Source: Pseudomonadota bacterium (GTDB taxonomy: Bacteria > Pseudomonadota > Gammaproteobacteria > Pseudomonadales > Oceanobacteraceae). From it: a stretch of DNA of 64,000 nt. Location: positions 307,235 through 371,234 of the forward strand of contig JAIXHJ010000004.1 in the NCBI GenBank assembly GCA_030145845.1, read 5' to 3'. Positions 10,020-17,369 of the stretch are shown here, one piece after another; position 1 is the stretch's first letter, and each line of letters starts with the position of its first letter. The position numbers and the translations under genes were made by a program. Below the pieces are notes generated by a model. The model did no database searches, was not told where the DNA came from, and was given only the letters and a program-made list of their open reading frames with translations.

Positions 10020-10036
10020 AATTGGTTTTACCAATT
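10020..10036. promoter_or_regulatory. PdhR/LldR-type operator upstream of pdhR
   Basis: The perfect inverted repeat AATTGGTTTTACCAATT (7-3-7) starts 37 bases before the pdhR ATG. It has the same half-sites as the lutA operator and only the 3-base centre differs. The position suggests autoregulation of pdhR, and together with the lutA site possibly DNA looping across the 200-bp spacer. Confidence 0.85.
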
Positions 10037-10056
10037 ACCATTAAGATATTGCAGAC

Positions 10057-10821
10057 ATGAGCGACGACCGTATCCGGGCAACCAAAATTTCCGACATGAT
10101 TGCTGACCGGCTGGAATCCATGATTCTCGAAGGCAGCCTGACTCCGGGCCAGAAAATGCCGCCGGAGCGTGAGCTGGCGCAGCAGTTTGATGTCTCCCGC
10201 CCTTCCCTGCGCGAAGCCCTGCACCGGCTGGAAGCCAAAGGTCTGGTCAACCGCCGTCAGGGCGGCGGCACCTTTGTTTCCGCCGATATCGGTATGTCAT
10301 TTGTCGATCCGCTGATGCAGCTGTTTAAGACACACAGCGAATTCAATTACGACCTGCTCGAATTCCGCCATGCCATGGAGGAAGTGGCCGCCCATTATGC
10401 TGCCCTGCGCGCCACGGATTCCGACAGGGAAATCATCCGCCAGCGTTATGATGAATGGCTGCAGGGTCACAACGGGCGTATCGGCTATCAGCAGGAAGCC
10501 GAACTCGACTGGCGTTTCCACCTGGCCATCGCCGAAGCGTCCCATAACGCCGTCCTGCTGCACTCCATGCGCGCCCTGTTCAATCTGTTCAAGGCCACCA
10601 TCACCACCAACCTGGAATATCTGTACAGCAAGGAAGACCGGCGTGATGAAATCCTGCGCCAGCACACGGCAATCCGCGATGCGGTGCTTAACCGCGACCC
10701 GAAAGCCGCGCAGCAGGCCGTGAGCGACCACCTCGCCTTTGTTGAAGAAACCCTGCAGCAGAGCAGCCGTTTTGAAAGCCATTCCAAACGCTCGCTGCGA
10801 CGCATCAGCCTGATGCGCTGA
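10057..10821 (+). CDS. pdhR: PdhR-type GntR/FadR-family pyruvate-responsive repressor
   Basis: A transcription factor of 254 residues, the same length as E. coli PdhR and closely similar along its whole length. The N-terminal winged helix (about residues 8-75) has MPPERELAQQFDVSRPSLRE and RRQGGGTFV. The C-terminal FCD ligand domain (about 95-240) contains the EFRHAMEEVAA helix and metal/ligand-site histidines (H..AEASH..L). It ends RSLRR like PdhR. In E. coli pyruvate releases PdhR from DNA. Here the gene is divergent from lutABC-dld rather than next to aceE, so it could equally be called an LldR-type regulator. The matching operators at 9844 and 10020 and the weaker one before aceE support a joint role. 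Confidence 0.85.
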   Translation: MSDDRIRATKISDMIADRLESMILEGSLTPGQKMPPERELAQQFDVSRPSLREALHRLEAKGLVNRRQGGGTFVSADIGMSFVDPLMQLFKTHSEFNYDLLEFRHAMEEVAAHYAALRATDSDREIIRQRYDEWLQGHNGRIGYQQEAELDWRFHLAIAEASHNAVLLHSMRALFNLFKATITTNLEYLYSKEDRRDEILRQHTAIRDAVLNRDPKAAQQAVSDHLAFVEETLQQSSRFESHSKRSLRRISLMR

Positions 10822-10882
10822 CGGCGCTTGCCTGCATCCGCTGCGGCCGTTAGGCTGGCGTCTTTTACGCACGGACGCCGGC

Positions 10883-11746
10883 ATGACTTCCCGTTCCCAA
10901 CATCATCCGCTGCACTGGCTGCAGCCACGGCAGATGCTCAGTCATCTGCGCGATATCGACAGCGAAGCAGAGGCTGAACGCCGCCAGAGCGACAGTGAAA
11001 CCCTGTGGTTCCGCGCCTGGGTTGTGATCGCAGTGGCCTGCCTCTGTCTGCTGATGCTGCATTACCTGAAATACTCCAGCAATCTGCGCGATCTTCTGCC
11101 AATGCTGGAGTCCCTCACCGGTGCCGAACCCAACAGCTGGAAAAACGCCTGGCTGCGCTCGCCTTACCGCGATCTTATCGGCAACCTCTGGTGGGGATTC
11201 TGGCATCTGCTGTGTTTTATTCTGATTCCGGTGGCCACCATCAAACTGGTGCTGAAACAGCCGCTGAAGGCTTATGGCTGGCAATGGGGCCGGGTACACG
11301 AACACTGGCTGGGCTATGTGTTGCTGGCCACGCCGATTGTCGGTTTTGCCATTATTGCCAGCTTTGGGGAGGATTTTTCCCGCCATTATCCATTTTATAA
11401 GCAGGCCCATCTGAGCTGGAGCGACCTGCTGATGTGGGAAACGATTTATATTATTCAGTTTATTGGCGTGGAATTCTTTTTCCGCGGCTTCCTGGTGAAC
11501 GGGCTGCGGGTTCAGTTTGGCAGTCTGTCAGTGGCGGTAATGTGTCTGCCCTACCTGATGCTGCATTTTCCGAAATTGTGGCCGGAGTCGGCCGGGGCGA
11601 TTCTGTTCGGCTTTTTCCTCGGTATTCTGGCCGTACGTTCGCGTTCCATCTGGGGCGGTGTCGGCGTCCACGTGACCATTGCCCTGACCATGGACATTGC
11701 TGCCCTGATTCAGACCCGTGGTCTGCCGGACACCTGGCTGCGCTGA
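10883..11746 (+). CDS. CPBP-family intramembrane metalloprotease
   Basis: A 287-residue polytopic membrane protein of the CPBP (type II CAAX protease, Abi) family. A soluble N-terminus of about 45 residues is followed by several hydrophobic helices. The signature GVEFFFRGFLVNGL gives the ExxxR catalytic motif, and YLMLHFPK and GVGVHVTIALTMD supply the further conserved histidines. No prenylated substrate is expected in bacteria. Bacterial members process peptides or act in membrane homeostasis, and I cannot assign a substrate. It follows pdhR by about 60 bases and may be read through from it. Confidence 0.8.
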   Translation: MTSRSQHHPLHWLQPRQMLSHLRDIDSEAEAERRQSDSETLWFRAWVVIAVACLCLLMLHYLKYSSNLRDLLPMLESLTGAEPNSWKNAWLRSPYRDLIGNLWWGFWHLLCFILIPVATIKLVLKQPLKAYGWQWGRVHEHWLGYVLLATPIVGFAIIASFGEDFSRHYPFYKQAHLSWSDLLMWETIYIIQFIGVEFFFRGFLVNGLRVQFGSLSVAVMCLPYLMLHFPKLWPESAGAILFGFFLGILAVRSRSIWGGVGVHVTIALTMDIAALIQTRGLPDTWLR

Positions 11747-11762
11747 CGCCGTTCAGTGAATC

Positions 11763-12674
11763 TCAGAAACGCCAGGCAATAAAGCGGCTGTTTTTCTGCC
11801 CCTGGCTCATCGCCACCACGCGCACATCCCGGGCAGACAGCTGCTGTGCCAGACGCTTCAGCGGCGCAATATTCTCTTCCTTCGACACCAGACTGGTAAA
11901 CCAGCCGACCTGCCCGGCAAAATTCACACTCTCACGCAGCATGCGTTTCAGGAAATTCAGTTCGCCACCCTCACACCAGAGTTCATGACTCTGGCCGCCA
12001 AAATTACGTTTTACTGATGACGACTCGCCTTTCAGGTTACGCCACTTACGCCGCGCCTGAGCCTCCGCCTCTTTCTGTGAAGCAAAAAATGGCGGATTGC
12101 ACAGCGTCAGATCAAAATAATCAGCAGCCTGAATCACACCGCTGAAAATCTGCTGCGCATGGCGCTGCATACGGATTTCAACCTGTGTCAGTGTCTGCGG
12201 GTTTTCGGTAATAATTTTATGTGCATTACGCACCGCCACACTGTCTGCTTCGCTGGCGACAAAATGCCAGCCGAACGCACGGCTGCCGATGATGGGATAA
12301 ATCAGATTGGCACCGGTACCGATATCCAGCACCTGCACTTCCGCCTGCCGCGGGCCTGTTTCCTGCAACAGGTCATTGAGGTAATACAGATAATCAGCCC
12401 GGCCGGGAATCGGCGGACAGAGAAAGCCCTGCGGTAAAGACCAGTGCTCCACGCCGTACTGCTGCTTCAGCAGTGCCCGGTTAAGGCAGACCACGGCACT
12501 GGCATCGCTGAAATCAATAGTCAGTTCACCGCGTGGATTGGTGGTCAGAAAATCCTGCAGCTCCGGTAAGGCAGCGCTCAGTGCCGGCATATCGTAGCGC
12601 CCCTGAAACGGGTTGGCCGGATGCAGACCGGAAGCCCGGCGTTTGTTCCACGGCGACGATTTTTCCTGGCTCAC
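11763..12674 (-). CDS. rlmF: 23S rRNA (adenine1618-N6)-methyltransferase RlmF
   Basis: Methylates A1618 of 23S rRNA with S-adenosylmethionine. Family hallmarks are GLHPANPFQGRYD at the N-terminus, LCPPIPGRADYLYYLNDLL, the SAM-binding DIGTGANLIYPIIG, and the catalytic LCNPPFFAS (NPPF). The open frame begins at GTG 12710, but GTG 12674 is preferred because a GGGGG ribosome-binding stretch lies about five bases upstream and the first conserved residues follow soon after. It converges on the CPBP gene. This is a housekeeping gene with no sign of decay. Confidence 0.88.
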   Translation of the reverse strand: MSQEKSSPWNKRRASGLHPANPFQGRYDMPALSAALPELQDFLTTNPRGELTIDFSDASAVVCLNRALLKQQYGVEHWSLPQGFLCPPIPGRADYLYYLNDLLQETGPRQAEVQVLDIGTGANLIYPIIGSRAFGWHFVASEADSVAVRNAHKIITENPQTLTQVEIRMQRHAQQIFSGVIQAADYFDLTLCNPPFFASQKEAEAQARRKWRNLKGESSSVKRNFGGQSHELWCEGGELNFLKRMLRESVNFAGQVGWFTSLVSKEENIAPLKRLAQQLSARDVRVVAMSQGQKNSRFIAWRF

Positions 12675-12722
12675 ATAACCCCCGGACAGGCAAAAGGCGC
12701 ATTGTAGCACGCCCGGCTGCGC

Positions 12723-12917
12723 TTACCGGCGGTCTTTGTTGCGCTCCGGCGGCAACGGATCAGAACCTGTAGCAGACAGAGGACTGCTATAACCACTGCG
12801 GTCACCTTCGGCTTCGGCGAGGGATAGCGGTTCATCACGGTCCTTCAGTTCGCTGGCATCGGCGAACAGATACAGGCTGCTGAGAGCCAGAAAAAGCGCG
12901 ATCGGATGTTTTTTCAT
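12723..12917 (-). CDS. Small exported protein, function unknown
   Basis: A 64-residue protein starting at ATG 12917. It has a classical signal peptide (MKKHPIALFLALSSLYLFADA) and then an acidic, serine-rich mature part ending in the basic RNKDRR. No domain is recognised. It sits upstream of rlmF in the same direction with about 48 bases between, so the two could be co-transcribed. The coding call rests mainly on the convincing signal peptide. Confidence 0.55.
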   Translation of the reverse strand: MKKHPIALFLALSSLYLFADASELKDRDEPLSLAEAEGDRSGYSSPLSATGSDPLPPERNKDRR

Positions 12918-13118
12918 AATAGGTACCTGCGGTGTTTCCTTCCGGAGGTAAGACAACAGATCGGCATAAGGTTGCGCCGGCCTGCCATAAAATGGCGGCA
13001 AAGCGGTAAAGTTACGTCAACCGCGTCATCCGGCTGCGCCAGCCGCTTCGGCCGGCGGCCGCCTTCCGCTATGATAGGACCTGACCTCCCTCTCCTCTTT
13101 TGCCGCGAACAGGATTTT

Positions 13119-13727
13119 ATGAGCGAACTTCTGGCGACCTTTATTTTCTTTTTCGCCGTTATCGACCCGATCGGTACCGTGCCGGTCTTTATCGCTGTGA
13201 CCGCCCATTTTGATGAGGCCGGCAAACGCCGCATTGCTGTTCTGGCGACCTTTTTCTCGGCACTGATCCTGCTGTTTTTTGTCATTGCCGGTGAGATCAT
13301 TCTCAATGCCATCAATATCCCGCTGTCGGCATTTCAGATTGCCGGCGGCATTGTGCTGTTTCTGTTTGCCCTGACCATGATTTTTGGCGAAGGCAAACCG
13401 GCGGAGGAAAAGCGCTATATCAGAGATGGCAGGGAAACGGCGATCTTCCCGCTGGCAGTGCCGTCCATCGCCAGCCCGGGGGCTATGCTGGGTGCGGTAT
13501 TAATGACAGAAAATAACCGCTTCAGCCTGCTGGAACAGTCACAGACCACCATGATGATTCTGGCCGTACTGGGCATCGTACTGGTGTTGCTGCTGGCAGC
13601 CAGCTTTGTTCACCGCCTTATCGGTGACAGTGGCGCCAGCATTATCAGCCGGGTCATGGGCCTGATCCTGGCGTCGGTGGCGGTGAATAATATTCTCGCC
13701 GGTATCAAAAGCTATTTTGCCCTGTAA
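13119..13727 (+). CDS. MarC-family integral membrane protein
   Basis: A 202-residue inner-membrane protein of the MarC/UPF0056 family (YhgN/YchE relatives) with six predicted hydrophobic segments. Typical family stretches are FFFAVIDPIGTVPVF near the N-terminus and PLAVPSIASPGAMLGAVLM in the middle. The ATG at 13119 is chosen because AGGA lies six bases upstream and the first membrane helix starts immediately after. The molecular function of the family is not settled; the old link to multiple antibiotic resistance is not well supported. Confidence 0.85.
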   Translation: MSELLATFIFFFAVIDPIGTVPVFIAVTAHFDEAGKRRIAVLATFFSALILLFFVIAGEIILNAINIPLSAFQIAGGIVLFLFALTMIFGEGKPAEEKRYIRDGRETAIFPLAVPSIASPGAMLGAVLMTENNRFSLLEQSQTTMMILAVLGIVLVLLLAASFVHRLIGDSGASIISRVMGLILASVAVNNILAGIKSYFAL

Positions 13728-13734
13728 TGTCTGA

Positions 13735-13754
13735 CAGGCCGCCGTGGCGGCCTG
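13735..13754. other. Convergent stem-loop between MarC and EF-hand genes
   Basis: CAGGCCGCC and GGCGGCCTG form a perfect 9-bp stem with a 2-base centre between two convergent genes. There is no clear U-run on either side, so it may be a weak bidirectional terminator or a transcript-end stabiliser. Confidence 0.4.
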
Positions 13755-13767
13755 CTGCAGAACCGGT

Positions 13768-14178
13768 TCAGCGTCTCGGCGGACGCATCTCATCTTCAGT
13801 CAGGGTTCCGCTGTCATCACGATCGAGTTCAGTGAATTTTTCACTCAGGAACCGGTCACCGGCAACCTCATCAGCACTCAGCTCACCATCGCCGTCACTG
13901 TCCAGATCAGAAAATGCCGGTGGTTTCATACCACCCCCACCACCGGCAGCCGGCTGCGGCATTTTCACTTCATCTTCGCTCAGCGTCCCGTCACTGTCGC
14001 TGTCCAGTGCAGAAAATTTATCTGACAGGAAGGGATCAGCGGCCACTTCATCCGCCGTCAGGTAACCGCTGCCATCGGCATCCAGTTCAGTAAAGGAAGG
14101 TGGCTGCGCTGGCTGAGCGCTGGCCTGGGTTACCGCCAGAGTCAGCAGTGCAGTACAGAGAAAGGAATAGTGTTTCAT
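13768..14178 (-). CDS. Secreted EF-hand calcium-binding protein
   Basis: A 136-residue exported protein. A signal peptide (MKHYSFLCTALLTLAVTQASA) is followed by four canonical EF-hand loops: DADGSGYLTADE, DSDSDGTLSEDE, DSDGDGELSADE and DRDDSGTLTEDE. They are arranged as two pairs separated by a Gly/Pro-rich linker (AAGGGGGMKPP). Each loop has Asp or Ser at positions 1, 3 and 5 and Glu at 12, so calcium binding is likely. ATG 14178 is chosen because it begins the signal peptide. A calcium buffer or sensor role in the periplasm is inferred. Confidence 0.85.
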   Translation of the reverse strand: MKHYSFLCTALLTLAVTQASAQPAQPPSFTELDADGSGYLTADEVAADPFLSDKFSALDSDSDGTLSEDEVKMPQPAAGGGGGMKPPAFSDLDSDGDGELSADEVAGDRFLSEKFTELDRDDSGTLTEDEMRPPRR

Positions 14179-14323
14179 GGATTTGCCCTTCAGGTTAAGA
14201 GAACCTCTGAGGCAGGATAACGGGCACATAAGTTCTCTGTACCCCGGTAAATCCGGAGTAAAGAAACCAGCCGCCGTGTGATGACAGACAGCGCACCACA
14301 CAGCGCAGCAATTGCCCGGCAGA

Positions 14324-14515
14324 TCAGTTCATGCGGGTTTTCAGCACTTCAATCAACAGATTCATACGCGCCGTCTGCTGATGCCCTTCCACCACATGAA
14401 CTTTGTCTTCTGTCTCCTGTTCAGTGACGCCCGGCAGGGTTTCACTTTCTTTGGCATCCGCCATCACAGCGCTGGCCATGCAGGCAATACCGGCTAACAA
14501 GGCTTTTTTAGACAT
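14324..14515 (-). CDS. Small exported protein, function unknown
   Basis: A 63-residue protein starting at ATG 14515 behind a GGAGA ribosome-binding site. The N-terminus MSKKALLAGIACMASAVMADA looks like a signal peptide, and the mature part is about 40 residues, charged and probably helical. No family is recognised. It precedes the EF-hand gene on the same strand with about 145 bases between. Confidence 0.55.
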   Translation of the reverse strand: MSKKALLAGIACMASAVMADAKESETLPGVTEQETEDKVHVVEGHQQTARMNLLIEVLKTRMN

Positions 14516-14671
14516 AACGATCTCCATCTTCTTTCCGGCTGTTTGTCATACTGAGTTAGTCAGGTATTTCCGGCCTTCGTTCCCGGGGATTGATATCATT
14601 TCCGCAACAGAAATGTCCTGTAGCTGTGCTTTGTTCTGGCATCATTCCTGATAACGGCCAGATCTGCGCTG

Positions 14672-14704
14672 CCGTTCATCTTCCGTTCATACTGGCCCTA
14701 TAAT
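14672..14704 (+). promoter_or_regulatory. Promoter with paired CCGTTCAT repeats upstream of beta-barrel gene
   Basis: A perfect -10 hexamer TATAAT is at 14699-14704. Where the -35 should be, CCGTTCAT occurs twice (14672-14679 and 14683-14690) with an 11-base period. That is the spacing used by OmpR/PhoB-family activators. The sequence is not a good Pho box, so the regulator is unknown. Confidence 0.5.
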
Positions 14705-14781
14705 CTGGCCGCCTCAGACAGGGGCCCGTCCCGCTGCTGAGCTAAGGAACATCATTGAATGATTACAAGGAATAAAGCGTT

Positions 14782-15639
14782 ATGATCAAGCAACTGATTG
14801 CCGCGATGGCCGGCGCCCCTCTCGCCATTCTGGCTGCGCAGCCTGCAGCTGCCGGTGACTTCAGCAAAGAACTGACAGCCAGCTACACCAGCAGCGAAAG
14901 CGGCAACTATGAAAATGACCTGCTGCTCGCCAACCTGGACATATTTCTGGCTCCGGTCAGCACTGACAATGTGCCACTGGCGGAGGCCGCCTTCCTGGGC
15001 AAGGCCAGCTCCGTTTCCGTGTTAGCCGGTTACAGTGCCTCGGACTATGGCAGTGGTATTGAATCTTCCGGCTACCCGATCGGCGCCGGCATCACCTACG
15101 TACTGCCGCAGCAACCACTGGCCCTGCATGCGTCGTTCAGCCGGGTTAAGGAAGATCTGGACAGCCCTTACAGTGGTGATGTCACCACCAAAGTGCTGCA
15201 GCTGGGTGCGGGTTACTACGTGCAGGATAACGCCATGGTTGCCCTGACCTACGCCAAGGCCGACAGCGAAATCAACTCCGGTTCCGGCAATGCTGACGCA
15301 ACGGCAAAAACCCTGATCCTGTCCGGCAAATACATTGCTGATCTCGGTGCCGGCCAGTACCTGAATGTGGAACCGTCACTGGTCCGCCAGACAGAAGACG
15401 GGGAAGATGATGTCACGGCCATCGCTTTTGGTGCCGATTTCTATCCGGTTCCGGAAACCAGCATCGGCGCCGGTATGAGTCAGGTAATCAGTGATCAGGA
15501 CGGTACCGCTCTGTACCTGACTGCCCGCACCTTTATCCAGTCCAATACCTCACTGCAGCTGACCTACACCAACAACCGCATTGATGACAGCGACATCGAT
15601 TCCGACAGTTTCGAAATCGCGGCTGCCTTCCGTTTCTGA
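14782..15639 (+). CDS. Outer-membrane beta-barrel protein (putative porin)
   Basis: A 285-residue protein with a cleavable signal peptide ending AQPAAAG. A repeated pattern of alternating polar and hydrophobic strands follows, and the chain ends in AAAFRF, whose terminal Phe is the usual signal for BAM-dependent outer-membrane insertion. Roughly 12 strands can be suggested. No named porin family is recognised. The N-terminal half resembles general putative-porin proteins from marine bacteria. It has its own promoter and ends against the aceF terminator. Confidence 0.75.
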   Translation: MIKQLIAAMAGAPLAILAAQPAAAGDFSKELTASYTSSESGNYENDLLLANLDIFLAPVSTDNVPLAEAAFLGKASSVSVLAGYSASDYGSGIESSGYPIGAGITYVLPQQPLALHASFSRVKEDLDSPYSGDVTTKVLQLGAGYYVQDNAMVALTYAKADSEINSGSGNADATAKTLILSGKYIADLGAGQYLNVEPSLVRQTEDGEDDVTAIAFGADFYPVPETSIGAGMSQVISDQDGTALYLTARTFIQSNTSLQLTYTNNRIDDSDIDSDSFEIAAAFRF

Positions 15640-15644
15640 CAGGC

Positions 15645-15671
15645 AAAAAAAAGCCCGGCCAATGGCCGGGC
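15645..15671 (-). terminator. Rho-independent terminator of aceEF
   Basis: The perfect stem GCCCGGCC-AAT-GGCCGGGC at 15653-15671 is followed on the minus strand by eight T residues. It lies just beyond the aceF stop codon. On the plus strand it has only an upstream A-run, so it mainly serves aceEF. Confidence 0.85.
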
Positions 15672-15703
15672 AAAAAGGTCTTAAAGACCCACCCATTTAC
15701 CTG

Positions 15704-17356
15704 TCAGAGAACCAGCCGGCGAACGTCTTTCATCAGCGCCACAAAGTGGGTGAAGAAACGACCACAATCCGCGCCGTTAATTGCACGGTGATCATAAGAC
15801 ACCGTCAACGGCAGCATATTGCGCGGAACAAATTCCTTACCGTTCCAGACTGGTTTTATCTGTGCTTTTGACACACCCATAATGGCAACTTCCGGCGTAT
15901 TCACAATTGGGGTGAAGCCGGTACCACCAATCGCACCCAGGCTGGAAATGGTGAAACACCCACCCTGCATTTCGTTTGGCTTCAGTTTGCCGTTACGGGC
16001 TTTTTCAATCAGTTCATTCACTTCCCTGGCGATCTGATAAATACCTTTTTTGTCCGCATCACGCAGAACCGGTACCATCAGGCCGTTCGGCGTATCGCAG
16101 GCAATACCGATATGAACATAGTGTTTGTGCACAATATGCTCACCATCGTGATGCAGGGATACGTTAAAGCTTGGCTCAGCCACCAGTGATGCAGCGGCCG
16201 CTTTGATCAGGAACGGCAGTGGCGTCAGTTTTACGCCCTGCTTTTCCGCTTCCGCTTTCATGGATTTACGGAATTCATCCAGATCAGATATATCCGCTTC
16301 ATCAAACTGTGTCACATGCGGCACATTCAGCCAGGCACGGCTCATATTCGCTGCCGTTACCTTTTTGATTTTGCTCATTTTCTCCAGTTCGATATCGCCG
16401 AACTGAGAAAAATCGACCGCCGGGACAGCAGGAATACCGGCACCACCGGTAACACCAACCGCACCACTTTCAGCCTGTTTAACCACAGCTTTGACGTAGT
16501 CACGGATATCGTCTTTGGTGATCCGGCCACGCATACCCGTACCTTTCACCCTGGTCAGGTTCACACCCAACTGACGGGCCAGACGACGGGAAGAAGGACC
16601 GGCGTAGACATTGTGAATGTCCTTTTCATCAGTCACTTCATTCAATGTCTGAGTGTTGCTCTGCGCGGGTGCTGCAGCCGGTTTGTCTGCTGCAGGAGCC
16701 GGTGCCGCTGCTGCTTTTTCTGCGCCGGCAGGCTTCTCTTCTGCCTGTTCAGCAGGAGCTGCTGCTCCACCGCTCACCAGAATTCTGGCGTAAACGTCGC
16801 CTTCTTTCACTTTGTCGTCGACGTTAACCAGAATTTCTTTCAGCACACCGGCCTGGGGGGCCGGAATGTCCATACTGGCTTTATCACTTTCCAGCACGAT
16901 CAGGGAATCGTCTTCAGCAACGTCATCACCGGCTTTGGCGGCAATTTCAATGACGGTCACTTCGTCTGCACCACCCAGGTCAGGAATGGTCAGCTCAATG
17001 ATCTGCCCGGCTGCTGACGCAGAAGGTGCTGCCGGTTTTTCTTCGGCAGCAGGTTTCTCTGCTGCAGCCGGTGGTTCTGCCACGGCCGGTTCAGATTTTT
17101 CTTCTGCTGCAGGCGCGGCATCGGTTTCCAGTTCAAAAATGGCTGAACCTTCCGATACTTTGTCGCCTACCTTGACCAGAATTGCGGTAATTTTCCCGGC
17201 CTGCGGGCAGGGAACTTCCATGGTTGCTTTGTCAGTTTCCAGAACCAGCAGGTCCTGTTCCTGTTCAACGCTGTCACCCACCGCTACGTTGATTTCAATG
17301 ATTTCCACATCTTCTGCGCCACCGATATCAGGCACAGTCACAGTCATATTACTCAT
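15704..17356 (-). CDS. aceF: Pyruvate dehydrogenase E2 component, dihydrolipoyl acetyltransferase
   Basis: A 550-residue E2 core of the pyruvate dehydrogenase complex, transferring acetyl groups to CoA. It has two lipoyl domains (lipoyl Lys in ETDKATM at residue 43 and in ESDKASM near 165) joined by Ala/Pro/Glu-rich linkers. The E1/E3-binding domain (about 247-285, SSRRLARQLGVNL) precedes the catalytic domain (about 320-550). The active-site motif reads DHRAING, with Asn where E. coli has Asp; the same DHRxxNG form is known in Azotobacter and Pseudomonas E2p. It starts 13 bases after aceE behind a strong GGAGG site. No lpd (E3) gene is in the window. Confidence 0.95.
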   Translation of the reverse strand: MSNMTVTVPDIGGAEDVEIIEINVAVGDSVEQEQDLLVLETDKATMEVPCPQAGKITAILVKVGDKVSEGSAIFELETDAAPAAEEKSEPAVAEPPAAAEKPAAEEKPAAPSASAAGQIIELTIPDLGGADEVTVIEIAAKAGDDVAEDDSLIVLESDKASMDIPAPQAGVLKEILVNVDDKVKEGDVYARILVSGGAAAPAEQAEEKPAGAEKAAAAPAPAADKPAAAPAQSNTQTLNEVTDEKDIHNVYAGPSSRRLARQLGVNLTRVKGTGMRGRITKDDIRDYVKAVVKQAESGAVGVTGGAGIPAVPAVDFSQFGDIELEKMSKIKKVTAANMSRAWLNVPHVTQFDEADISDLDEFRKSMKAEAEKQGVKLTPLPFLIKAAAASLVAEPSFNVSLHHDGEHIVHKHYVHIGIACDTPNGLMVPVLRDADKKGIYQIAREVNELIEKARNGKLKPNEMQGGCFTISSLGAIGGTGFTPIVNTPEVAIMGVSKAQIKPVWNGKEFVPRNMLPLTVSYDHRAINGADCGRFFTHFVALMKDVRRLVL

Positions 17357-17369
17357 GATGGCCTCCTTC

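Noticed and set aside
14672..14690. Paired CCGTTCAT repeats as a Pho box
   Set aside because: They lack the CTGT[C/A]A core; only the 11-base period matches.
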